Shown piece by piece: positions 52,011 to 59,732 of a DNA stretch of 64,000 nucleotides (the first letter of the stretch is position 1; every line of letters starts with the position of its first letter). The stretch comes from Bellilinea sp034411135. Lineage in GTDB: Bacteria > Chloroflexota > Anaerolineae > Anaerolineales > Anaerolineaceae. Made by a program: the position numbers and the translations under genes. The DNA is taken from positions 140,149 to 204,148 of the forward strand of contig DAOUMN010000003.1 of the NCBI GenBank assembly GCA_034411135.1. The letters are read 5' to 3'. A model generated the notes under the pieces. That model saw nothing but the letters and a program-made list of their open reading frames with translations. It had not been told where the DNA came from and ran no database searches.

Positions 52011-54140
52011 TCAGGATCCGCGCTTGAGCGTTACCAGCGTGATATCGTCAAATTGCGGTGTATCGCCGACAAAGGCGCGAACGGATTCGAGAATGGCGGC
52101 ATGAATCTCCGGCGCGCTTTGCCCGACATGAGCGCGAATCAGCTCCACCAGGCGATTTTCACCGTAGAGGGTATTATCGGCATTGTGAGCTTCGGTCACG
52201 CCGTCGGTGTAGAGCGTCAGCACGTCACCATGCTCCAGCGAGATGGTTCTGGCTTCCCAGGTCAAACCTTCCATGACGCCCAGTGCCGTGCCGGTACGGG
52301 TCAGCAGTTCGGGGGTGGCGGAGCCAGTTGATCGGAGCAACAGTGGCGGGTTGTGCCCGGCGTTGGCGTAGGTCAGGCTGGCGGCTTCAGGGTCGAGAAT
52401 GGCGTAGAAAACGGTCACAAACATGTTTTCCAGCGCATCCTGCAAGATGCGTTCGTTGGCAGCCTCAAAAACATGTTCAGGGTTGCTCTCAAATTGGAAG
52501 GCAAAGGTGCGGATAAGGGTGCGGCTGAGTGCCATGTAAAGCGCCGGACCGACGCCTTTGTCGGCTACATCGGCGATGAGCAAGCCAATTTTACCGGAGG
52601 GCAGGGGCATGACGTCGTAGAAATCGCCGGACATTTGACGGGCTGGTTCCAGGCTGGCAGCAAGCTGCCAACCGGGGATTTTGGGCAGGGCATCTGGAAG
52701 GAAACCAATTTGGATGCGGCGGGCGAATTCGAGTTCGTTCAGGGTCTTCTGGTGCGCCAGGGTGCGCTCATAAATGACGTGCTTATGTAAGGCAGAGGCA
52801 ACCTGGGCAGCCAGCGATTGCAGGGTAGGCAGCATTCGATTGAGGCTGGCGCGGCTGTAGGATTGTCCGAGCAGGTTCAATTCGAGGTAGATGCCGCCAA
52901 TCGGATTGCCGCTTTCGACCTCCAGGATGGGCGCCATCAGCGTTGGGCGGAGTCTCTTTTTGGCGTGCGCGGTTTCCCAGGGGGCGGGCTCGCCAATGTT
53001 GACCGCAAACGCCTGCGGGTTGGCAGCCAGCCAGGGACGGAGGGTTTGCAGGTCGGCGTCCTCTTGCCAGCTATCCGGTTTTTTGAGCAAAATCTCTCCC
53101 GGTTCGAGCCAGACAGCCAGGCGGGCATAGGTGAACATGACGGCGGCGTATTCGGTCAGCAGGTCGGGCAGACTGCTGTTGTCTGGCGGGGCATTCAAGA
53201 TGGCGCGTCCCAGGGCTTCCAATTTCCCGATTTGGGCGGTTTGAGCGCGGCTTTGTTCAATGGATTGACTCATCTGGTGAGCCAGCCAGGCGATGGCGAG
53301 CAATGCCAGGTTGAACATGAGGAAGATGAAAAGACCATGTTCGACATATGCGCCAGCCAGCAAGGGCGCAAACAGGCTGCCCAAGCCCGGCACGAGCACC
53401 GAGATGAGATACAGGCGAAGAATTGAAGCAAGCATGGCGGAGGTGATGTTGGCGCCCTCCTGCCGCAGGGTTACGCCCAGCCCGTATCCAAGGTAAGCCA
53501 CCCAGACAAAAATCACCTCGAGCAGAAACTGGATACCCATTGCGCCTGCGCCAAGCACGAGGTTTTGCAGGGTCAGCCCCGAAATGGGATAGACACCACC
53601 CCAGGCGGTATAGGCGGAGAAAGCCAGCAGCGGTAGCAGGGTCAGCCCGGTAATCGTCATGACGATGTTTTGCAGGAACTTCCAGTTGCGGTCGAGTGGA
53701 TTTTGCCAGGGCGCGCGCAAAAGGCGGACGACCAATATGCCGATTTCGAGGAAGACGGCAATCCACAACACGGTTGGTCCGAACAGGAAAACCGCCGACC
53801 AGCGCAGGGTGCCATCGAGGGTGCTGCTGGCATTGCCGTACGCGCCGCCGCCGCGCATGCCCAGGTCGGTAATCAGGAAGAAATTCCAGCGGTTGAGCAG
53901 CAGGATAATCACAATCATTATCGCCAGCGTAAGCCAGCTTTGCAGGATCAGCGTCCAATCGCTGACCCGCGCCAGCCAGGTCACGCCGACAACCGCCAGC
54001 GGCAAACTGATGAACGTGGACAGGACGTCGTTGACCCGCTCAACGCGTGCCTGGGGCGGCAGGGTGGGGATGTCGCGACGGAAGAGAGACGCGAAGCGGG
54101 CAAAAGGGTCGAGGTTTTGAGGGCGGGGGCTTTGGTTCAT
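52011..54140 (-). CDS. membrane-bound PP2C (SpoIIE/RsbU-type) phosphatase
   Basis: A 709-residue protein. The N-terminal 290 residues hold about seven membrane segments, followed by a coiled-coil linker, a GAF-like domain (about 315-460) and a PP2C/SpoIIE phosphatase domain (about 475-709). The latter has ARQMSGDFYDVMPL, GLLIADVADKGVGPALYMAL and QFDDITLVTL, with the metal-binding Asp residues intact. Such proteins dephosphorylate anti-anti-sigma factors in partner-switching systems. The ATG at 54140 is used; 54164 is an alternative start. Confidence 0.88.
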   Translation of the reverse strand: MNQSPRPQNLDPFARFASLFRRDIPTLPPQARVERVNDVLSTFISLPLAVVGVTWLARVSDWTLILQSWLTLAIMIVIILLLNRWNFFLITDLGMRGGGAYGNASSTLDGTLRWSAVFLFGPTVLWIAVFLEIGILVVRLLRAPWQNPLDRNWKFLQNIVMTITGLTLLPLLAFSAYTAWGGVYPISGLTLQNLVLGAGAMGIQFLLEVIFVWVAYLGYGLGVTLRQEGANITSAMLASILRLYLISVLVPGLGSLFAPLLAGAYVEHGLFIFLMFNLALLAIAWLAHQMSQSIEQSRAQTAQIGKLEALGRAILNAPPDNSSLPDLLTEYAAVMFTYARLAVWLEPGEILLKKPDSWQEDADLQTLRPWLAANPQAFAVNIGEPAPWETAHAKKRLRPTLMAPILEVESGNPIGGIYLELNLLGQSYSRASLNRMLPTLQSLAAQVASALHKHVIYERTLAHQKTLNELEFARRIQIGFLPDALPKIPGWQLAASLEPARQMSGDFYDVMPLPSGKIGLLIADVADKGVGPALYMALSRTLIRTFAFQFESNPEHVFEAANERILQDALENMFVTVFYAILDPEAASLTYANAGHNPPLLLRSTGSATPELLTRTGTALGVMEGLTWEARTISLEHGDVLTLYTDGVTEAHNADNTLYGENRLVELIRAHVGQSAPEIHAAILESVRAFVGDTPQFDDITLVTLKRGS

Positions 54141-54169
54141 GGTGCTTTGTTTAATTTTATTCATCAGCC

Positions 54170-54213
54170 GCCCAACGGCAAGCGTTCGTCGCAAGTGGGC
54201 GGGGAAGTTGGCG
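54170..54213 (-). other. attC-like site (weak)
   Basis: On the minus strand the right core is GTTGGGC (fits GTTRRRY), preceded by ACGCTTGCC, the same sequence that precedes the right core at 59061. A left core GCCAAC is present, but the inner arms do not pair convincingly and the element is only 44 bp. It marks the downstream edge of the TauE/SafE cassette and abuts the phosphatase gene. Confidence 0.35.
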
Positions 54214-54282
54214 GGAAAAAAGCCTGAAGCCAGAAAAATGCCTGTAAGGGGCGCAAATCCCCACCAGTCGGCTGCACGCTTT

Positions 54283-55008
54283 TTATTGTAGAAACATTAA
54301 TTGAATTGCCGAAATTACCAGCAGAACTTCAACAAGCAAGATAAATTTCTCTCTGGATAATTTTTCAATAATTTTCTTGCCGGTCCAAGAACCAAGGATC
54401 ATTCCAATACCCAGCAACATCCCGTAACCCAATTCTTGAATGCCAACCAAAGCGTATTTTTGATAAACAATGGTTTTTGTAACGTGCATGGCTATTGCAG
54501 TAACCGCTTCGCTGGCTATATAAGAAAGTGCAGGCAAGTCTAACCCAAGAAAAAACGCCGCCCCTAGCGGTCCCGCACTACCTGCCAAACCAGACAAGAA
54601 ACCTGTTAACGCCCCACCTAATAACAAACCTTTATCGCCAAAATCAAAACGTGTAATTTTTAGTCGTCTCAAAATAACTATAGCAATCAATAAGATGCCG
54701 ATACCGACAAGAATAAATTGCTTGGGTAAATCTACAAAAAGCAAACCGCCGATAATGCTAAAAGGAATAGCCGTAATGATAAAGTAAATCACTGGACGCC
54801 ACTTAATTTCAGCTCGCCCAAACCAGACACGAGAAGCATTGCCCCATAATTGAGCAATCGTGAGAACGGGAACGGCGGCTTTCACCCCAAGCAAATTGGT
54901 AAGAATGGGCAATAACAAAAGCGCACCGCCAAAACCTGCTGCGCCTGAAACTGTTGCGGCAAGCCAACTGGACATGAACAATAAAAAGAGCTTGAGAGGG
55001 AGAGTCAT
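54283..55008 (-). CDS. TauE/SafE family transporter
   Basis: A 241-residue membrane protein with about eight segments. The family repeats are GAAGFGGALLLLPIL in the first half and GFLSGLAGSAGPLGAAFF in the second. Members export sulfite, sulfoacetate or other small anions. The DNA is clearly more AT-rich than the surrounding chromosome, pointing to recent transfer. It is flanked on both sides by attC-like sites on the same strand, so it appears to be a gene cassette. No good ribosome-binding site is seen. Confidence 0.88.
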   Translation of the reverse strand: MTLPLKLFLLFMSSWLAATVSGAAGFGGALLLLPILTNLLGVKAAVPVLTIAQLWGNASRVWFGRAEIKWRPVIYFIITAIPFSIIGGLLFVDLPKQFILVGIGILLIAIVILRRLKITRFDFGDKGLLLGGALTGFLSGLAGSAGPLGAAFFLGLDLPALSYIASEAVTAIAMHVTKTIVYQKYALVGIQELGYGMLLGIGMILGSWTGKKIIEKLSREKFILLVEVLLVISAIQLMFLQ

Positions 55009-55056
55009 TTTGGATTTTATCGTTGACCTAAAAACATTTGCGCTGATGGGCGAGCC

Positions 55057-55120
55057 GCCCAATGCTTCGGTTTAGTGGTGATCCGCGCAGTGGGCTGTCC
55101 GCCGTAACCGGTTGTTAGCC
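55057..55120 (-). other. attC-like site
   Basis: On the minus strand, 4 nt after the stop codon of the DHFR-like gene, GGCTAAC is followed by AACCGGTTACGGCGGAC, which resembles the left half of many attC sites (CTAAC, then a GCGGAC box). The right end is ACCGAAGCATTGGGC, close to GTTRRRY. Outer arms pair partly; the inner part is irregular. Confidence 0.5.
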
Positions 55121-55125
55121 CGCCT

Positions 55126-55764
55126 TCACTGACGCTCATAGCGCAAGTGGGTGGCGGCTGGGCTATCAATGACTCTATCCAGGCGGAACTGCGGTAACGG
55201 TTCATTCAGGTTGTCGAACAGACGCTGCCCGCCACCAAACAACACGGGCGCCAGCGCGATTTCCAACTCGTCCACGAGGTCGAGGTTCAGGTATTGTTGG
55301 ATCACGTTCGCACCGCCCGAAACGCGAATGTCACGACTCCCTGCAGCCTCGCGGGCTAACGCCAAGGCATGCTCGGGACCTTCGGTGATGAAGTAAAATG
55401 TCGTCCCACCAGGGCGTACCCACGGATCTCGTTTCTCATGGGTAAGAACATAGACCGGCGTGTGAAATGGCGGCTCCTCAGGCCAGCCGCGCTCGCCGCC
55501 TTCGAACATCCGCTTACCCATAATGTGGGCTCCTGTGCGCTCGAAGGTGTGACGAACCATGTCGTTGACCGGGCCGGTCTCGCCGCCGGAGCCAAGATTG
55601 AGATTCTCACGGAAGTACTGCTGGTTGAAGATCCAAGCCATCAGCGCGCCCCACTTAGCGCCCCAATTCTTGTAATCAGGATTGCCCCAGTGCTCCATGG
55701 TCATACCCTCGGGTGCCATATAACCATCGAGGCTGAGTGCAACGTTGATAAACACTTTGCTCAT
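55126..55764 (-). CDS. DHFR-like (RibD C-terminal) reductase
   Basis: A 212-residue member of the DHFR/RibD C-terminal family: KVFINVALSLDGYMAPEG, HIMGKRMFEGGERGWPEE, DIRVSGGANVIQQYLNLDLV and IALAPVLFGGGQRLFDNL. GGAGGAG lies 5 nt before the ATG. Its start overlaps the upstream PCD-VOC gene by 4 bp (ATGA), so both are translated from one cassette transcript. Confidence 0.92.
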   Translation of the reverse strand: MSKVFINVALSLDGYMAPEGMTMEHWGNPDYKNWGAKWGALMAWIFNQQYFRENLNLGSGGETGPVNDMVRHTFERTGAHIMGKRMFEGGERGWPEEPPFHTPVYVLTHEKRDPWVRPGGTTFYFITEGPEHALALAREAAGSRDIRVSGGANVIQQYLNLDLVDELEIALAPVLFGGGQRLFDNLNEPLPQFRLDRVIDSPAATHLRYERQ

Positions 55765-56420
55765 GATTCTCCTCCAGTATACCCATCTGTCCACCCAGCA
55801 ATACATACGCGGTTACCTGCTCGGTCAGCGAGTGTCCAATGCGAAGGCGCGTGCGAATCGTCCACGATGCGACCGCCTGCAGCGAGGGCAGCCTCCAGCC
55901 GTGTCTTGATATTCTCACGCGCAACCGATACGTCAATGTGCATTGCGTGTCGCAACGGCTTAGCCTCATCAAGTTCCTGCATCCAGACCGTCGAGCCGTG
56001 ACCGAGGGGGTCAACGGCATTGTCATCTGCCATTGGCTCATAGCCGAGCACAGCGCGCCAGAAGCGAAGGTCAATCTCTTCGCGCTTTGCTGCGATGGCT
56101 ATCTGGACTTCCTGGACGGCGGCGCGATCTGGGATTGCACCACGTTCCCGTGCCACTGCTGAAACTGCCTGCGCCAGTTGGATGTGGTGTAACTCCAGAT
56201 TCCAGATATCTCGGGTGAGTCGGATGGTCAGATGACCATCGGTGAGGGTCATCAGCCCCCCTGCATCCGCGATACCCGGTATCTTCGCAATTGCCTCAGC
56301 CAGGCAAGCCGCTTCCTTCAGTGATCCGACGCGAAAAGCGGCTGTTGCACCGCCGTGCAACACCACCCAGTCCTCCACATTCTCTGCGCCGAGGAAACTA
56401 CGCCATCCCTGCTCGCTCAT
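55761..56420 (-). CDS. fusion of a PCD-like and a glyoxalase-like (VOC) domain
   Basis: A 219-residue protein. Residues about 1-95 resemble pterin-4a-carbinolamine dehydratase (FRVGSLKEAACLAEAIAKIP, then LTDGHLTIRLTRDIWNLELH). Residues about 100-219 form a VOC half with FWRAVLGYEP, HGSTVWMQELDE and DRAGNRVCIAGW. The fused form is known in actinobacterial and soil-cassette genomes; the dehydratase His set appears incomplete. The ATG at 56420 is preceded by GGAGG. Co-translated with the downstream DHFR-like gene. Confidence 0.83.
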   Translation of the reverse strand: MSEQGWRSFLGAENVEDWVVLHGGATAAFRVGSLKEAACLAEAIAKIPGIADAGGLMTLTDGHLTIRLTRDIWNLELHHIQLAQAVSAVARERGAIPDRAAVQEVQIAIAAKREEIDLRFWRAVLGYEPMADDNAVDPLGHGSTVWMQELDEAKPLRHAMHIDVSVARENIKTRLEAALAAGGRIVDDSHAPSHWTLADRAGNRVCIAGWTDGYTGGES

Positions 56421-56448
56421 ACTCATCCTCCATCTGCAATTCACCTCG

Positions 56449-56498
56449 ATCCAACGGTGAACTGCTCAGTGAACCGTCCGCTGAACCGGTTGTTAGCT
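56449..56498 (-). other. attC-like site, short
   Basis: On the minus strand AGCTAAC, whose TAA is the stop codon of the 56493-57053 gene, is followed by AACCGGTTCAGCGGACGG, and the right core is GTTGGAT (fits GTTRRRY). A partly mismatched inner stem GGTTCACTG/CAGTTCACC is present. At 50 bp it is shorter than usual, suggesting a damaged site. Confidence 0.5.
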
Positions 56499-57053
56499 GC
56501 TCGCGCGCCGGTAGTGCATTGCGACCGCGCCGCTGCGGAACAACTGTGTCGAGACCAGCTCGAGCTGTCGCGTGCGGGGTAACCCGCTCTGGTAAAGGGT
56601 TGGTCCGTGACCGGCAATTCTGGGTTGGACGAGGAACATGTATTCGTCGATAAGGTCCAGCCGGTCCAGCTCGGCGGCAAGCTTGCCGCTACCGAGGAGC
56701 ACTCCGGCCGGGGTCGCGTCCTTGAGCCTCTGCACGCCGGTGCGCAAATCGCCGACGATGGGGTGGCTGTTGGTCCACGGGTAGTCCTTTCGCGTCGACG
56801 ACACGATGTACTTTGGCTTGGCTTCCAGCTTAATTGCCCACTCGCGCATCGCTGGCGGCGCCTCCACGTCACCGCGGGCTACCGCTGGCCAGTAGCTCTC
56901 CATCAACTCATAGGTGACGCGACCCCACAGCATCGCCCCGCACTCGTCCATAAGGCGGGTGAAGAACGCGTGTGTCTCCTCGTCGGCGATTCCCTCCCGG
57001 TGGTCGACGCAGCCGTCGAGGGTGATGTTGAGGCTGAAGGTTAGAAGTCCCAT
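56493..57053 (-). CDS. DHFR-like (RibD C-terminal) reductase
   Basis: A 186-residue member of the DHFR/RibD C-terminal family (LLTFSLNITLDGCVDHREG, AMLWGRVTYELMESYWP, GVLLGSGKLAAELDRLDLID). It is the third of this family in the window. The stop codon lies inside the left core of an attC-like site and GGCTAAC (minus strand GTTAGCC) lies about 65 bp before the start, the layout expected of a single-gene cassette. Confidence 0.92.
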   Translation of the reverse strand: MGLLTFSLNITLDGCVDHREGIADEETHAFFTRLMDECGAMLWGRVTYELMESYWPAVARGDVEAPPAMREWAIKLEAKPKYIVSSTRKDYPWTNSHPIVGDLRTGVQRLKDATPAGVLLGSGKLAAELDRLDLIDEYMFLVQPRIAGHGPTLYQSGLPRTRQLELVSTQLFRSGAVAMHYRRASS

Positions 57054-57458
57054 GCAAGTTTACTCCGATTTGGGCGTGCCGCTGGATCGTCGCTCGTCGA
57101 TGAATACCACACAACGGCTAACTATTAATTGTGCAGATTCCAATAGACTGCCAAACTACAATTAGTATAACAAAAATGCATGTTTTACTGCGAGGTAAGC
57201 GTTGGTTAAGAGCGAATACCCCCAATTATCAACCAACGGCAGGCGCTAGCGATGGGCGGGTGTGGATTTGGCTTAGGAGCAGGGAAAAAACGAAAATTTT
57301 GCCGAATCTCATACGTCGGGTGCACGCTGTGTTGGGCGTGGTTTTTGTTTTAAGACTCTCACCAATATCCTGATTTTGGATATTCCGGATTGGGATATAA
57401 AATTTACCCATGAAAAGACGTGATGCGCATAATCAATTACGAGATGCTTTACTTGACG
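57054..57458. other. gene-poor junction region
   Basis: No supported gene. It holds GGCTAAC at 57116-57122 (a GTTRRRY-like core on the minus strand), an inverted repeat CGTTGGTT/AACCAACG (57200-57207 and 57231-57238) and a short AATATCC/GGATATT hairpin near 57365-57385. The region lies between two oppositely oriented cassette groups. No integrase gene is present. Confidence 0.45.
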
Positions 57459-58051
57459 CTGACCTGCCCCCAAAAACCAATCCAAGGAATGAGTTAGGAT
57501 TAGGACCAAATGGATCAACCCTGCGGCTGAAACCCGAATTCGCCAAACATGTCTGGAGTTATGATTTCATGCAGGAGCGCACGCATGATGGCAAGACATT
57601 CCGCATCCTCAATATCATCGATGAATACACTCGAGAGTGTCTGTTGGCAAAAGTGGCCCGCAATTTCACACACCACGAGGTACTGGAGAGTTTGACCGAT
57701 TTGTTCTGTGAGCGCGGTGTACCGGTGTATTTGCGCTCAGATAACGGCTCAGAATTTAGCGCTCAGCGCCTGCGAGCCTGGTTGAACCGCTTGACCGTCA
57801 GACCCCTGTTCATCGAACCTGGCAGTCCCTGGGAGAATGGCTACATCGAGAGTTTCAACGGCAAGATGCGAGATGAGCTCTTGGACAGAGAAATCTTCTA
57901 TTCTTTGAAGGAGGCGGAAATCCTGGTTGAGCAATGGCGTATTGAGTACAATACCATCCGTCCATATAGTGCCTTGGGGTATTGCCCGCCAGCTCCCAAG
58001 ACGATCATCGAGATGCCCCCCCTATTTCAACCACTTGGACTATCATTATGA
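57410..58051 (+). pseudogene. truncated IS3-type transposase (OrfB C-terminal part)
   Basis: The frame encodes the DDE catalytic domain of an IS3-family OrfB: Asp in HVWSYDFMQ, Asp in RSDNGSEF and Glu in NGYIESFNGKMRDELL, about 60 and 35 residues apart. The N-terminal HTH half of OrfB and all of OrfA are missing. The ATG at 57410 lies outside the element, and the frame runs through the left inverted repeat, so the natural start is lost. The product is unlikely to transpose alone. Confidence 0.85.
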
Positions 58052-58079
58052 GTGGTACAAATTCTTGGGGGCAGGTCAG
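57459..58079 (+). mobile_element. internally deleted IS3-family element
   Basis: Perfect 15-bp terminal inverted repeats, CTGACCTGCCCCCAA at 57459-57473 and its complement at 58065-58079, bound a 621-bp remnant containing only the transposase catalytic half. Both ends are intact, so it could be mobilised in trans. No matching 3-4 bp target duplication is visible at the flanks. Confidence 0.85.
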
Positions 58080-58141
58080 TCATAGATGTTTGATCTTGCA
58101 GAGCCGAGTGTATAATATTGTAATATTATAAGATTATTTTA

Positions 58142-58200
58142 GGCATAATTGCAGTATAGCATATTTCTTTCAGGTGGCTATACGGCATAATTGCAGTATA
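58142..58200 (+). repeat. 17-bp direct repeat before the cassette start
   Basis: GGCATAATTGCAGTATA occurs at 58142-58158 and 58184-58200, 42 bp apart, in AT-rich non-coding DNA. The second copy ends 22 nt before the cassette core GTTGGCT at 58223. Direct repeats next to a simple core site are a feature of integron attI sites, but this could also be unrelated repeats. Confidence 0.6.
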
Positions 58201-58245
58201 TTGCTAGTCCGTATAATTAACAGTTGGCTTGCCCTTTCGTGAATT

Positions 58246-58929
58246 ATGGAAACGAATATGAACATGTCTGAACTCGGAATCAACTTCATTCTAAACTTGG
58301 TGTCAGGTATTCTCGGAATTCTCATTGTGCTTTGGATTGAACGACAGCGACGCCCAAGCTTAACCTTAAAATTAGGTCAGACAGGTGAAATTAAAGAAAA
58401 CGACCCTTTGAAGCGTATGCCGTCAAAATGGCTACATGTTCAAGTACACAATAGAAATGTTCCAACATGGTTGGCGTGGGTATATCATGGTGAGCCAGCA
58501 TTATCATGTCGTGCATGGATTACATTTCACCACCTAGATGGGCAACGTGTATTTGACCGAGAAATGGTGGCTCGATGGTCTGGGTCAGATGAACCCAAAG
58601 TAGAAATCATAAGTACAGAAAAAGGTCAAGCGGCAAGATTAATCGGCGCTCAAAACTCTTTTGATATTCCTCCTGGTGAACACACTGATATTGACATCGT
58701 TTTTCGTGCCAAGTCCGATGATGATTGTTTTGGATGGAATAACGAAAGTTATCTTCACAATTGGCGTCATCCAGATTGGCTTCTTGAAAAAGGGCGTTAC
58801 ATTGCAAAAATCAGAGTCAAAACTGGCGGGCAGGAATATGTAAACGCTTTTCTTATCGCTAACGATGTACGATATGAAGATTTTAGATTGGCAGAAGTTG
58901 ATGATGAAGTAAAAAGAAAACTGCGATAG
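58246..58929 (+). CDS. cassette-borne protein with N-terminal TM, unknown function
   Basis: A 227-residue protein with one membrane segment (about residues 12-30, FILNLVSGILGILIVLWI) and a beta-rich soluble domain (WLHVQVHNRNVPTWLAWVYHG, then SCRAWITFHHLDG). No family is recognised. GC content is much lower than the chromosome. The gene fills a cassette that begins GTTGGCTTGCC at 58223 and ends with an attC at 58939, as expected of integron cassette genes of unknown function. Confidence 0.78.
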   Translation: METNMNMSELGINFILNLVSGILGILIVLWIERQRRPSLTLKLGQTGEIKENDPLKRMPSKWLHVQVHNRNVPTWLAWVYHGEPALSCRAWITFHHLDGQRVFDREMVARWSGSDEPKVEIISTEKGQAARLIGAQNSFDIPPGEHTDIDIVFRAKSDDDCFGWNNESYLHNWRHPDWLLEKGRYIAKIRVKTGGQEYVNAFLIANDVRYEDFRLAEVDDEVKRKLR

Positions 58930-58938
58930 CAAAAGGCA

Positions 58939-59067
58939 AGCCAACATTGCGTGCAGGCGGACGGGGGGCGTTGCCCCGCCCAAAGGGATTCAGCGCCATC
59001 GAGCGTTTTCTACCTTTGGCTTTTGTCTGCCAATTCCCCCGCCCGCCGCTAACGCTTGCCGTTAGCA
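58939..59067 (+). other. integron attC recombination site
   Basis: The left core GGCAAGCCAAC (58935-58945) is the exact 11-nt complement of the cassette start GTTGGCTTGCC (58223-58233), as required when a cassette circularises. Next come the inner arms GCAGGCGGACGGGGG and CCCCCGCCCGCCGC, paired except for a few unpaired bases. CGCTTGCC and the right core GTTAGCA (59061-59067) close the site. It is 129 bp long and placed 9 nt after the stop codon of the cassette gene. Confidence 0.75.
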
Positions 59068-59071
59068 AACA

Positions 59072-59425
59072 TTAATGAGTCAAAACCCTCAGTTTCGCCA
59101 CTCCGGTTTGAGTGACAAGCACTCTAGGTGCCATTGATGGAAACAATACGGACAAATCAGCGGACACATCGACCCGAACGGTATTATCTCCTCCATTGAC
59201 CTGAATGTTAGTCACGAATGCATGAACTCCTTTGGCAGACAAGCCGGCTGTATTTGAGGTTACATAAGACTGGGCGTTACCCCAAGTTCTTGAAGTGGGA
59301 ACAAGACTTCTGGTGTCTTGAAAAACTTGCTGACTGATCTCAGCGGAAGCGGCAACTGCTGCAGCATCCGCTGCCTTTGCCACTTCTGAAATGGCATAAA
59401 AATATCGTCCGAGTTCAATAGCCAA
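59072..59425 (-). pseudogene. truncated TadE/TadG-like pilus gene fragment
   Basis: The frame encodes about 117 residues beginning at TTG with LAIELGRYFYAISEVAKAAD, then AAAVAASAEI, the segment that follows the N-terminal membrane helix in TadE/TadG-like proteins. It ends with a beta-rich VRVDVSADLSVLFPSMAP part. The membrane helix itself is missing. The truncation coincides with AGCCAAC/GTTGGCT (59420-59426), the same core as at 58223 and 58939. The gene runs opposite to the cassette orientation. Confidence 0.55.
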
Positions 59426-59688
59426 CTATAATCACCTAATCCTTTGCGTTCGCGCAGAACGGCTTAAACCGCCAATGATTGTGTGGTACGTGCACCTGCG
59501 GGCGCAACGAAACCTCTACGAGCAGCTTAGCGCAACTTTTGTGCGGGGCGACGTTTAACTTGCGCGTGACGAGCTGGAATATTCTAATGCTATTCCGTGC
59601 TGGAAATACGGCGCACGACTTGATTTGCCCCCTTTTTTGGGCAATCAAACATCCGTCTGGGTGTCGTTCGGGCAGCGTTATTTCGCTA
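59426..59688. other. intergenic region
   Basis: About 260 bp, GC-rich at the left, AT-rich at the right. A TTGCGC-containing hairpin-like stretch around 59455-59570 might be a degenerate cassette site, but no pair of cores with matching arms could be established. No gene is seen. Confidence 0.4.
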
Positions 59689-59717
59689 TTGACAAATGAA
59701 CTATAAGTTCATAAAAT
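59689..59717 (+). promoter_or_regulatory. promoter of the TetR-nitroreductase operon
   Basis: TTGACA (59689-59694), a 17-nt spacer and TAAAAT (59712-59717). The -10 ends 7 nt before the GTG start at 59725, so the mRNA should be leaderless. Confidence 0.7.
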
Positions 59718-59732
59718 ATGAATTGTGAGTTC
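59697..59732. promoter_or_regulatory. tandem TetR operator-like palindromes
   Basis: TGAAC-TATAA-GTTCA and, 6 nt later, TGAAT-TGTGA-GTTCA are two 15-bp inverted repeats of the same half-site. The first lies between the -35 and -10 elements and the second covers the start codon, which fits autorepression by the TetR protein. Confidence 0.65.

Noticed and set aside
59436..59600. Possible further attC between the TadE-like fragment and the TetR gene
   Set aside because: Short GC-rich matches exist, but no pair of cores with complementary arms could be built.
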